A DNA stretch of 10,736 bases from CAVQCX01 sp050050175. GTDB lineage: Bacteria; Pseudomonadota; Gammaproteobacteria; Chromatiales; Chromatiaceae. Of the stretch, positions 1-6,499 are shown piece after piece. The stretch lies in NCBI GenBank assembly GCA_050050175.1, contig JASFUT010000095.1, positions 1 through 10,736 on the forward strand, written 5' to 3'. Positions within the stretch are counted from its first letter, which is position 1. Each line of letters begins with the position of its first letter. Below the pieces are notes generated by a model. It was not told where the DNA came from. It made no database searches and saw only the letters and a list, made by a program, of their open reading frames with translations. The translations under genes and the position numbers were made by a program.

Positions 1-372
1 GACCTGGACGCGGCCGAGGCCAGCGTCTCGGAGCTCCCCTCCGAGGAGCGGGACAAGCCCGAGGTCTCCGCCTTCAGGGCGCAGCTGCTGTTCGAGCGCA
101 TCGCCCGGGACGCGCCGCCCGCGGAGGTGCTGGAGGCGAGCCTGGAGGCCGATCCCGCCGACGGCGACGCCCAGTACCGGCTCGCCGCACGCCGGGTGCT
201 CGCGGGCGACCACGAGGCGGCCCTGGAGCTGCTGCTCGCCCTGACGTTGCGCGACCGTGCCTTCGGCGACGACGCCGCGCGCAAGGCGATGCTCGAGGTG
301 TTCGGGATGCTCGGCGCGGGCAGCGAGCTGGCGAAGCGCTACCGCACCCGTCTGTTCAACGCCCTGCATTGA
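1..372 (+). CDS. cnoX: CnoX/YbbN-like chaperedoxin, C-terminal part (5' truncated by window edge)
   Basis: The reading frame is open from base 1 to a TGA at 370-372, giving 123 residues with no start inside the window that fits the family, so the 5' part lies outside. The visible part is helical, Ala/Leu/Glu-rich and TPR-like. It runs through a segment around residues 43-83 with the pattern of paired helices (EASLEADPADGDAQYRLA, then GDHEAALELLLAL) and ends with a basic helix, LAKRYRTRLFNALH. That ending resembles the C-terminus of the CnoX/YbbN family, where a thioredoxin domain is followed by a TPR domain. Known family role: holdase and redox protection of client proteins under oxidative or hypochlorous stress, passing clients to GroEL or DnaK. 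The thioredoxin half and any CxxC are not visible, so catalytic competence cannot be judged. The gene converges with the minus-strand trmO. A different TPR protein with a similar end remains possible. Confidence 0.72.
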   Translation, partial: DLDAAEASVSELPSEERDKPEVSAFRAQLLFERIARDAPPAEVLEASLEADPADGDAQYRLAARRVLAGDHEAALELLLALTLRDRAFGDDAARKAMLEVFGMLGAGSELAKRYRTRLFNALH

Positions 373-401
373 GCCGGGCGCGGACCTATCCCCGCTCCAG
401 C

Positions 402-439
402 GGCGGGCAGGCGGAGGCCGGCCCTGCCCTCCTGCCGCC
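402..439. terminator. GC-rich inverted repeat between convergent genes, possible bidirectional terminator
   Basis: The 94-base gap between the two converging genes contains GGGCAGG (405-411), which is complementary to CCTGCCC (423-429) with an 11-base loop. A longer alternative pairs GGCGGGCAGG (402-411) with CCTGCCGCC (431-439) using one bulge. Position and symmetry suit a transcription end shared by both genes. No T-run follows on either strand, so it is not a textbook intrinsic terminator and the call is an inference. Confidence 0.35.
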
Positions 440-466
440 TTCGGCCCGGGCTTCCTTCGCGATGCC

Positions 467-1186
467 TCAGTCGCCGCCCGGAGCCAGCGACTCCACGCGC
501 ACCACACCGGACTCGACGCGCCAGCGCACGTCCAGGTCCTGGAGCCGCATCCCGAATTGCCGCGAGGGGTCGCCCCGCTCTCCGCTGCGGTAGGCCGGGC
601 GCGGGTCCAGTGCCAGCAGCGCCGCGATCAGCCGTCTGAGCTGCGGCCCGTCGGAGCGCCCCGCCAGCACCCGCTCGGCGGCGGCGCCGAAGCGGACCGC
701 GAGCCTGACCTCCGGGGGGTGGTCCGCGAACCCCCCCCGGGCATGGGGCAGGCTGTCGGCGTAGGGCAGGTAGGGCTTGATGTCCAGAACCGGCGTGCCG
801 TCGAGTAGATCCACGCCGCCGAGGTGCAGCCTCACGCGCCCCGCGGCGTTCTCCACCGCCTCCAGCGCGACCACCGACAGCCCGATGGAATTGGGACGGT
901 ACATGGAGCGGGTGGCGAACACGCCGAGGCGCCGGTTGCCGCCCAGGCGCGGCGGGCGCACCCGAAGTGTCCGCCGGTCCGGCTCGACGCCGTGAAAGCG
1001 GTAGATCAGCCAAAGGTGCGAGAACTCATCCAGCCCCTGCACGGCGTCGGGCCGGTCGAAGGGCGGGTGGAGCTCGAGCACGGCCCGCGCCTCGGGCACG
1101 AGACCGGGCTGGCGCGGAATGCCGAACTTCTCCCGAAACGGCGAGCGGACCACGCCGACGGGCTCGAAGCGGTGATCCGGGTCCAT
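467..1186 (-). CDS. trmO: TrmO (TsaA-type) tRNA-Thr m6t6A37 methyltransferase
   Basis: This is a 239-residue protein of the TsaA/UPF0066 beta-barrel family. Known role: SAM-dependent N6-methylation of t6A at position 37 of tRNA-Thr(GGU), a cytoplasmic modification that tunes decoding. Family signatures visible in order are FEPVGVVRSPFREKFGIPRQ at residues 7-26, the acidic FSHLWLIYRFH block at 55-65, the highly conserved stretch from GVFATRSMYRPNSIGLS at 88-104, and LDGTPVLDIKPYLPYADS at 128-145. A C-terminal domain (about 160-239) follows, as in proteobacterial TrmO. The start chosen is the ATG at 1186-1184: on the minus strand it is preceded by GAGGAG about 7 bases upstream, and the TsaA fold begins right after it. 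The frame stays open further upstream to 1591, but that part runs antisense into the first ATPase gene and is Ser/Arg-rich with no family similarity, so it is not coding. The gene is divergent from the ATPase operon and convergent with cnoX. Confidence 0.93.
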   Translation of the reverse strand: MDPDHRFEPVGVVRSPFREKFGIPRQPGLVPEARAVLELHPPFDRPDAVQGLDEFSHLWLIYRFHGVEPDRRTLRVRPPRLGGNRRLGVFATRSMYRPNSIGLSVVALEAVENAAGRVRLHLGGVDLLDGTPVLDIKPYLPYADSLPHARGGFADHPPEVRLAVRFGAAAERVLAGRSDGPQLRRLIAALLALDPRPAYRSGERGDPSRQFGMRLQDLDVRWRVESGVVRVESLAPGGD

Positions 1187-1379
1187 GGGGGTCTCCTCGA
1201 TCGGGCACGCGGGCGACCGCGACGGCCGCCTCTTCCGGGACCATTGTTGCACGCCGACGGCCGTTGATCCGGCGCAACCAAGGGGCGTATCGGGCGGGAA
1301 CTCACCCGGCCTTTCCGTTACACTCGAGCCCTGAACAGCGGACATCTGCCGGGCCCACGGCCAAAGCGATTCTCCAGCT
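1187..1379. promoter_or_regulatory. Divergent intergenic region (trmO / ATPase operon), probable promoters
   Basis: These 193 bases separate the starts of two divergent units, so both must be transcribed from here or from within neighbours. On the + strand there are two weak sigma70-like candidates. TTGATC (1264-1269) is 18 bases from TATCGG (1288-1293). TACACT (1319-1324) is a reasonable -10 match about 55 bases before the first ATPase start, but it has no recognisable -35. A 9-base direct repeat, CGACGGCCG, occurs at 1220-1228 and 1255-1263. Each copy contains the palindrome CGGCCG, and together they could be an operator or only GC-rich coincidence. No promoter is certain from sequence alone. 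Confidence 0.35.
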
Positions 1380-1697
1380 ATGGACGACACCCTCCACAAG
1401 CTCCTGGACGCCGAGCGCAGGGCGCAGGACATCGTCCAGAAGGCCGACGAGCAGCGCCAGAAGGTCATCCAGCAGGCCCTCAGCGAGGCGCGCATCGAGG
1501 AGGAGCGTTTCGAAGCGCGCATCCCCGAGCTGCACGAGTCGTTCGTCTCCAAGGCCCAGGTCCGGGCCGAGCAGACCATCAACGAGCTCAAACGGCGCTA
1601 CGACGAGCACCACAAGAAGCTGCGCGAGCAGGCCGAGGAGCGCGAGGACGACGCGCTCGAAGCGGCCTTCTCCGTCATCATCGACCCAGAGCTCTGA
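1380..1697 (+). CDS. A/V-type ATPase peripheral-stalk subunit H (G-like)
   Basis: This 105-residue protein is almost wholly charged helix (Glu, Arg, Lys, Gln, Ala), with heptad-like hydrophobic spacing from about residue 5 to 95, so it is an extended coiled coil without membrane segments. Length and composition match the small stalk subunit called H in archaea and G in Thermus and eukaryotes, which pairs with subunit E to form the outer stalks that hold the headpiece still. It is the first gene of the ATPase operon, 17 bases before subunit C, and in archaeal operons H is also first; this context decides the call. The start is ATG at 1380, and no strong Shine-Dalgarno is visible. Sequence conservation in this subunit is low, so a generic coiled-coil match is possible, but the position makes another role unlikely. 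Confidence 0.82.
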   Translation: MDDTLHKLLDAERRAQDIVQKADEQRQKVIQQALSEARIEEERFEARIPELHESFVSKAQVRAEQTINELKRRYDEHHKKLREQAEEREDDALEAAFSVIIDPEL

Positions 1698-1714
1698 TCG
1701 GCAGCCCGGGCGCG

Positions 1715-2788
1715 ATGGCTCATTCGGCGACCCTGCCCCGCTCCGAGGCCTATCTCGCCACCCGCGTCACCATCATGTCCGGGCGCCTGATGGACGCCGA
1801 CGCGATCGGGGCGATGGTCGACCGACCGCTCTCCCAGATACCCCGCCTCGAGGGATTCAGCGAGCTGATGGAGCGCCAGGCGACCGGCAGCGCGCGGTCA
1901 CGGGCCGTCGAGAACGCCTTGATCCGCATGCTGCTGGCCGAGTGCACCATCATCCTGCGGGCGATCACCGGCGACCTGCGCCAGCTCTTCACCTTCTGGG
2001 CCAGGCGCTTCGAGCTCTTCAACCTCAAGGCGCTCATCCGCGGCAAGCTCCACGGGCTGGATCCGGCCACCATCGAGGACAACCTCTACGACCTGCCGCC
2101 GTACACGACCCTGCCCAAGGAGCGGCTGCTGCAGGCCGAGTCCGTCACCGAGCTGCTGAAGCTTCTCGAGGCGACGCCCTACGGCGACATCGCCCGCCAG
2201 GCCCGGCTGGCCTTCGAGGACCGCGCCGAGGCGCTCTATCTGGACGCCACCATCGACCGGCGCTACTTCCAGGGGCTGGTCAAGCGGGTCGACCGGCTGG
2301 AGGACCGCCACCGCGAGCCGCTGCGCCGGCTGGTGCGCGGCCTGGTCGACCACACCAACCTGATCTGGCTGCTCCGCTACCGCTTCTCCTACGGCCTGAG
2401 CCCCGCCGAGACCTACTACGTGCTCATCCCCCACGGGCTGCGGCTCGATCGGGCACTGCTGCAGCGCCTGTGCGGCCTCCCCGACCCGCGGGCAGTGCTC
2501 GCCCAGCTGCCCCAGCGGCTGCGCGATGCACTCGGCTCGGCCGGGAGCGCGGTGGCGGTGGAGCGGGCCCTGGAGCGCCACTACCGCGACACCGCCCAGG
2601 CCCACCTGAGCTCTAACGCCTCCGCGCCTGCCCGGGCGTTCGCCTATCTCCTGCTGCGGGAGATCGACCTGAAGCGCCTGCAGGCGGTCATCCAGGGCAA
2701 GTCCCTGCAGCTCGCGCCGGAGCTCGTGCGCGAGGCCCTGGGGCTGAAGGGCGACGAGGCGGGGCCGGCGCGGGACCGGGCGCCCTGA
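1715..2788 (+). CDS. atpC: A/V-type ATPase subunit C (V0 subunit d / AC39 family)
   Basis: This 357-residue, largely helical, soluble protein lacks membrane segments and fits the vATP-synt_AC39 family (usual length about 320-350). Known role: a funnel-shaped socket on the cytoplasmic face of the K ring that receives the D/F shaft and couples rotation to ion flow. Features seen include an N-terminal YLATRVTIMSGRLM block (residues 13-26), a repeated helix pattern typical of the three-fold pseudosymmetric family, the stretch RRLVRGLVDHTNLIWLLRYRF at about 205-225 followed by a tyrosine-rich SPAETYYVLIPHG segment, and a late LLREIDLKRLQAVIQGKSLQL block (about 313-333) characteristic of the C-terminus. 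The start is ATG at 1715, with only a weak ribosome-binding site. The Arg/Pro-rich last 15 residues look like an unstructured tail. In most operons C sits after E, so its place before I is unusual. Confidence 0.9.
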   Translation: MAHSATLPRSEAYLATRVTIMSGRLMDADAIGAMVDRPLSQIPRLEGFSELMERQATGSARSRAVENALIRMLLAECTIILRAITGDLRQLFTFWARRFELFNLKALIRGKLHGLDPATIEDNLYDLPPYTTLPKERLLQAESVTELLKLLEATPYGDIARQARLAFEDRAEALYLDATIDRRYFQGLVKRVDRLEDRHREPLRRLVRGLVDHTNLIWLLRYRFSYGLSPAETYYVLIPHGLRLDRALLQRLCGLPDPRAVLAQLPQRLRDALGSAGSAVAVERALERHYRDTAQAHLSSNASAPARAFAYLLLREIDLKRLQAVIQGKSLQLAPELVREALGLKGDEAGPARDRAP

Positions 2789-2807
2789 GCCCACGCGGAG
2801 CGAGCCG

Positions 2808-4712
2808 GTGTTCAAGCCCCTGCCCATGAAGCACGTCGAGCTGCGGGTCCTGAGCGAGGAGCTCCCGAAGGCGGCGCTCGTGCTGGCCGAGCTCGGACTG
2901 TTCAGCCCGGATCACCGCCCCGCGGAGAAGGACGACCTCACGGAGATCCCGGGCGGGCGATACCGCGAGCTCTATCACCGCAACCGGGCCCGCCTGGACA
3001 AGATCGTCGAGCAGCTCGGCCTGCGGCTCGAGACCGATCCGGCGCAGGTGCGGGAGGTGCACGAGCCAGAGCTCGAGGCGCTCGACGGCTGGCTCGCCGA
3101 CCTGTGGGCCGAGTGTGCCGCCTGCGAGGAGCGCATGCAGTCCATCGAGGACGAGGCCCGGATGATCGAGCAGCTGGACCAGACCCTCGACAACTTCGCC
3201 GCGCTGAACATCGACCTGGGGCGGCTTCAGGAGGAGAACCTCTTCCTGGACACCCATATCGGCCTGGTGCCACGCGCCAACCTGGAGCACCTGGGTGACG
3301 CCATCGGTCTCGCCGGCTACCTCCTGTTTCCCTTCCATCTCGGCGAGGACGCGGCGCACGTCGTCATCATGGGACCGCGCCACGCCCAGGAGACCACCCT
3401 CAGGTCGGTGCTGGACACCGCGGGCTTCCGGGCGATCTCCGTGCCGCCCGAACTGCACGACGAGCCCGAAAGGACCCGGCAGCGCCTGGCCAAGCGCCGC
3501 GACGAGATGGAGCGGGTCCTGGAGGCGGAGCGCGCGCACACGGCCAGCCGGGCGGCCGACACCCGCGGGCGCCTGCAGGAGGCCCTCCAGACCCTGACCC
3601 TGGCGGAGCCCTACGTGCACATCGACACCGCAGCCCGTACCAGCGGCTTCCTGTCGCTGGTGCGCGGCTGGGTGCCGGCCCGGGATCTGGGGCGGATGGA
3701 GCGCGCCCTGCGGCGCCGGCTCGGCCATCCGTTCCAGATCCACGCCCGCGACCCCGAGTTGCAGGAGCGTCAGATCGTCCCCAGCGCCATGGCCATGCCC
3801 GGGGCGCTGCGGCCCTTCTGCCTGTTCGTACGCCAGTACGGCATCCCCCGCTACGGGGAGTTCGAGCCCAGCTCGGTGTTCGCCGTCACCTTCGTGCTCA
3901 TGTTCGGCATGATGTTCGGCGACATCGGTCACGGCGCGGTCATCGCCCTGGCCGCGCTGGCCGTTCGCCGCCGGGTGGGGACGGTCTGGCTGTGCGTCTT
4001 CATGGCCGGGCTCTCGTCCGTCGCCTTCGGCTTCCTCTACGGCAGCATCTTCGGCTTCGAGCACCTGATCCACCCGGTGTGGATGAGCCCCCTCTCCGAC
4101 CCGGTTCTCATGCTGCGCGTCGCGCTGTTCTGGGGGATCGCCTTCCTGGTGGTCGCCAACCTGCTGAACGTCCACAACCGTCTGGCGGAGGGGCGCCGGC
4201 TCGCCGCCGTCTTCGAAGACAACGGCCTGATGAACCTGGTCCTCTACGCGGGCCTGCTCCAGGGCGTGCACGGATGGCTGACGGAGGAGCGTTTCGGTAC
4301 GCTGCCGGCCGTGCTGACCCTCGGGGCCCTGGGCGCCATGGCCGCCTATCGGTGGGTAGAGACCGAGGCGCCCGTCGGGGAGCGCGCCCTGATGGTGCTC
4401 ATCGAGACCTTCGAGGCGGTCATGCGAAACGTCTCGAGCACGCTGTCGTTCCTGCGCGTGGCCGCCTTCGGGCTCAACCACGTGGCCCTGGCCATTGCCG
4501 TGTTCACGCTGGCGGACATGATGGACACCACGGGCCGGTGGGTCACCATCGTGCTCGGCAACCTGTTCATACTGGTGCTCGAGGGGGCGATAGTGACCAT
4601 CCAGACCCTGCGCCTGGAGTATTACGAGGGCTTCTCCCGGTACTTCGCCGGGGACGGGCGGGAGTTCCAGCCCCTCCGGCTCGAGCGGGGCGTCGCGGGC
4701 CAGGCCGCCTGA
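2808..4712 (+). CDS. atpI: A/V-type ATPase subunit I (a-type membrane stator)
   Basis: This 634-residue membrane stator forms the two ion half-channels beside the K ring. Residues 1 to about 345 are cytoplasmic, with the usual N-terminal block FKPLPMKHVELRVL and a Glu/Arg-rich coiled coil near 200-260. From about 356 come roughly seven hydrophobic segments, starting with the family block FVLMFGMMFGDIGHG. The critical helix reads SFLRVAAFGLNH with Arg550. A final helix carries Gln599 and Arg602 in IQTLRLEYYEGFSRYF. Spacing and context match the channel Arg/Gln/Arg set known in Thermus subunit I and the essential Arg735/Arg799 of the yeast homologue. The start is GTG at 2808: GGAG lies at 2797-2800, and translation begins in register with the family's conserved first residues. 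The ATG at 2826 is the alternative, but it has no ribosome-binding site and would cut the conserved N-terminus. Confidence 0.95.
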   Translation: MFKPLPMKHVELRVLSEELPKAALVLAELGLFSPDHRPAEKDDLTEIPGGRYRELYHRNRARLDKIVEQLGLRLETDPAQVREVHEPELEALDGWLADLWAECAACEERMQSIEDEARMIEQLDQTLDNFAALNIDLGRLQEENLFLDTHIGLVPRANLEHLGDAIGLAGYLLFPFHLGEDAAHVVIMGPRHAQETTLRSVLDTAGFRAISVPPELHDEPERTRQRLAKRRDEMERVLEAERAHTASRAADTRGRLQEALQTLTLAEPYVHIDTAARTSGFLSLVRGWVPARDLGRMERALRRRLGHPFQIHARDPELQERQIVPSAMAMPGALRPFCLFVRQYGIPRYGEFEPSSVFAVTFVLMFGMMFGDIGHGAVIALAALAVRRRVGTVWLCVFMAGLSSVAFGFLYGSIFGFEHLIHPVWMSPLSDPVLMLRVALFWGIAFLVVANLLNVHNRLAEGRRLAAVFEDNGLMNLVLYAGLLQGVHGWLTEERFGTLPAVLTLGALGAMAAYRWVETEAPVGERALMVLIETFEAVMRNVSSTLSFLRVAAFGLNHVALAIAVFTLADMMDTTGRWVTIVLGNLFILVLEGAIVTIQTLRLEYYEGFSRYFAGDGREFQPLRLERGVAGQAA

Positions 4713-4748
4713 CCGGACAATCGCAAAACGCTGCACGAGGAGCACGCT

Positions 4749-5198
4749 ATGTACTGGCTGATCAGTCTGATGACCCTGGGCATCCTGGGGGTGATCGCAA
4801 CGGGGGTCTATCTGGAGCTGCGCCCCGCGCCCTTGCCCGCGGGACGAAGGCGTTTCCGCCAGACCCTGATCGGCAACCTGGTGCTGTTCGGGTGCGCCGA
4901 GCTCGGCCTGCTGCTCCTGGGCGCCCGCGAGGTCATGGCCCAGCCGGAGATACTGGGGGAGGCCGCCGCCGCGGAGGTGTCCGTAGGGCTGGGCCTGGCC
5001 ATCATCGGCGTGGGTCTGCCCACGGCGTTCAGCACCATCGCCGCCGGGATCGCCGTGGGGCCCATCGGCGCGGCCTCCCTCGCCGCCCTGGCGGAGAAGC
5101 CGGAGATTCTCGGGCGCACCCTGATCTACCTGGGGCTCGCGGAGGGCATCGCCATCTACGGGCTGGTCATGAGCATCCTGCTGCTGGACAAGATCTGA
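4749..5198 (+). CDS. atpK: A/V-type ATPase subunit K (proteolipid, rotor ring)
   Basis: This 149-residue proteolipid has four predicted membrane helices (about 3-22, 38-58, 78-103 and 123-145). The second hairpin is canonical: a Gly/Ala-rich helix, the cytoplasmic loop ALAEKPEILGRT (113-124), then LGLAEGIAIYGLV with Glu132 as the ion-binding carboxylate. The first hairpin is divergent. Helix 1 lacks the glycine pattern and is followed by a basic loop, RPAPLPAGRRRFRQT. Helix 2 reads LVLFGCAELGLLLLG and keeps a Glu at position 51. Val103 lies where Na+-type rings such as Enterococcus NtpK have Gln, and Gly133 follows the Glu where they have Thr, which suggests H+ as the coupling ion. The ATG at 4749 has a strong GAGGAG at 4737-4742, fitting the need for many K copies per complex. 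Three bases separate it from subunit F. Confidence 0.92.
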   Translation: MYWLISLMTLGILGVIATGVYLELRPAPLPAGRRRFRQTLIGNLVLFGCAELGLLLLGAREVMAQPEILGEAAAAEVSVGLGLAIIGVGLPTAFSTIAAGIAVGPIGAASLAALAEKPEILGRTLIYLGLAEGIAIYGLVMSILLLDKI

Positions 5199-5201
5199 GC
5201 C

Positions 5202-5567
5202 ATGGCGGCGGAGGATCTCTACACCGATGCGGGCCTGCGCGAGGGCACCCGCCTGATATTCATGGGCGAGGCGGCGCTCACCGAGGGCTTCCGTCTCATC
5301 GGCTTCGAGACCTATCCCGACGCCTCGGAGCAGGAGCTGGACCGGGTGCTGGGCGAGCTGCTGCAATCGCGGGCCCGCGCCTTCCTGGTGCTCGACGGCT
5401 CGCTCTCCCAGTGCTGCAGCACGCGGCTTCGGCAGGTCCGCACCGAGGGGGGGCGAATCGTGGTAACGGAGGTCCCGAGGCTGCGCGAGCCCGAGGAGTT
5501 CCGCGGCGCCGTCGACAAGGAGGTGCGGAGCCTACTCGGCGGGGCGGATCTGGAAAAGCGGGGATAG
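5202..5567 (+). CDS. atpF: A/V-type ATPase subunit F (central stalk)
   Basis: This 121-residue soluble protein with an alternating alpha/beta Rossmann-like pattern fits subunit F, which binds D in the rotor shaft and in some family members helps regulate activity. Strands and helices seen in order are TRLIFMGEAALTEGFRLIGFETY (in two parts, residues 16-38), an acidic helix SEQELDRVLGELL (42-54), the strand RAFLVLDGSL (59-68) and IVVTEVPRL (86-94). The last third is a charged helix that would pack on D. The bacterial-type length and the central strand FLVLDGSLS correspond to the usual ILIT-type strand of the family. Cys71-Cys72 are adjacent, which is uncommon. It lies 3 bases after K and 3 bases before E, so translation is probably coupled. 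Confidence 0.88.
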   Translation: MAAEDLYTDAGLREGTRLIFMGEAALTEGFRLIGFETYPDASEQELDRVLGELLQSRARAFLVLDGSLSQCCSTRLRQVRTEGGRIVVTEVPRLREPEEFRGAVDKEVRSLLGGADLEKRG

Positions 5568-5570
5568 ACC

Positions 5571-6212
5571 GTGGACAAGGTTTCCGAGCTTGAAACGGCG
5601 ATTCTCGAGCGCGCCAGCCATCTGGCGGAGGAGTACCGCCAGCGTGCCCAGCGCGGGCGCGAGAACATCCTGGACGATGCCCACGAGCGCCTGCACCTGC
5701 GCGAGGAGCGCGAGGTGCTGCTGGCCAAGGCCAAGGCCGAGCGCACCTACAGGCGCATGGTCCAGGCCAACGAGCTTCGGCTCGACGCCCAGATGGACCG
5801 CCTGCGCTGGGAGCTGGTGCAGTGCGTGCGCGAGCGCATGGCGGACCGCTTCAAGGCGCTGATGGACGACAGGGAGCGCTACCTGAAGCTGCTCGGGGAA
5901 TTCCTCGCCCAGGGTGCCGCCGCGATCCCCGGGTCCGCCCTGGTGGTGGAGCTCAACCGCCGCGACCACGAGGCCGTCGAGGCGACCTGGGCGGACTTCA
6001 TCGCGGAGGCCGTGCCGGACCGCGAGGTCGAGCTCGGCCCCGAGTGCCCGGAGTGCCTCGGCGGCCTGCTCGTGCGCACGCCGGACAACCGCATGCGGGT
6101 GGACAACACCTTCGACGGGCGCATGCGGCGCCTCGACCACCGGATACTGCAGACCATCGTGGAACGGCTCCTGCCCCAGACCCCCGAGAGCAGCTTCCGG
6201 ACGGGGCCTTGA
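5571..6212 (+). CDS. atpE: A/V-type ATPase subunit E (peripheral stalk)
   Basis: This 213-residue protein has a long charged coiled-coil N-terminus (about 1-95, ending LRWELVQCVRERM) followed by a globular alpha/beta domain. That domain's signature is GGLLVRTPDNRMRVDNTFDGRMRR in two parts (164-187), then a terminal helix ILQTIVERLLP. This is the standard subunit E architecture: the N-terminal coil pairs with the small H/G subunit, and the globular end clamps the top of the A/B headpiece. The start is GTG at 5571, three bases after the F stop, with a weak purine-rich GGGGATAG upstream. The hydrophobic spacing of the coil supports this start. An unusual C159-P-E-C162 pair sits just before the conserved GG. 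The gene is the last of the tightly packed upstream block; a 284-base gap follows. Confidence 0.9.
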   Translation: MDKVSELETAILERASHLAEEYRQRAQRGRENILDDAHERLHLREEREVLLAKAKAERTYRRMVQANELRLDAQMDRLRWELVQCVRERMADRFKALMDDRERYLKLLGEFLAQGAAAIPGSALVVELNRRDHEAVEATWADFIAEAVPDREVELGPECPECLGGLLVRTPDNRMRVDNTFDGRMRRLDHRILQTIVERLLPQTPESSFRTGP

Positions 6213-6496
6213 GGCGGCATGAACTTGAACCGCCAAGACGCCGGGGTCGCCGGGAATGAAGAACGCCATGGTCGCCTGCCGCGGGATCCGTCGCTCGCGT
6301 GGTGCCGGGCGGGCGTGCCGTATCGATCATCGTTCACCGCTTCGCTGCGTGTCCCCGGTTCACCGACGAACGAACCGCCCACACTCCCAGGGGGGAGGGC
6401 TGCAGCGTCTGCGCGTGCCGGGGACAGAGTGCCTGTTCAATCAACCCCTGGGCCTCGTTCGCGGCCTGGCGGTTCACTTCCATTGAAGGCGAGAGC
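6213..6496. repeat. Repeat-like intergenic gap inside the operon
   Basis: This 284-base stretch between subunits E and A carries no convincing gene: the frames here are short, Arg/Pro/Ser-rich and lack ribosome-binding sites. Its left part, AACCGCCAAGACGCC (6228-6242) and onward, has CGCC recurring at 6231, 6239, 6248, 6264 and 6273, mostly 8-9 bases apart. This resembles decayed copies of the CGCCAAG-type dispersed intergenic repeats seen in many proteobacteria. Its right part has a perfect 9-base inverted repeat, TGTCCCCGG (6350-6358) with CCGGGGACA (6418-6426). Between these arms is an inner hairpin, CTCCC (6384-6388) with GGGAG (6393-6397), a REP/MITE-like layout. It may also hold a promoter or processing site for A, B and D, but none is clear. 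Confidence 0.45.
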
Positions 6497-6499
6497 ATG
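6485..6499 (+). promoter_or_regulatory. Ribosome-binding site that decides the subunit A start
   Basis: GAAGGCGAGAGC directly precedes the ATG at 6497. The frame is open upstream as far as a GTG at 6299, which would add 66 residues. The purine-rich site and the family N-terminus (GTIEDINGPILVAELPG) immediately after this ATG show that translation starts here. Confidence 0.7.

Noticed and set aside
1187..1591. N-terminal extension of trmO to 1591 on the minus strand
   Set aside because: It would overlap the first ATPase gene, has no family similarity and is Ser/Met/Arg-rich. The internal ATG at 1186 has a good ribosome-binding site.
967..2616. 549-codon plus-strand frame across trmO, the first stalk gene and subunit C
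   Set aside because: It crosses three recognisable genes in the wrong register and is an Arg/Pro/Ser-rich frameshadow.
2688..5366. 892-codon open frame on the minus strand
   Set aside because: It lies antisense to subunits C, I, K and F. The translation is Gln/His/Gly/Glu/Asp-rich with no family motifs. Long antisense frames are expected in high-GC DNA with G/C-ending codons, because stop codons are rare in that register.
6299..6496. Upstream extension of subunit A to a GTG at 6299
   Set aside because: The added 66 residues are Arg/Ser/Cys-rich and not part of the family, while the ATG at 6497 has a ribosome-binding site and the correct N-terminus.
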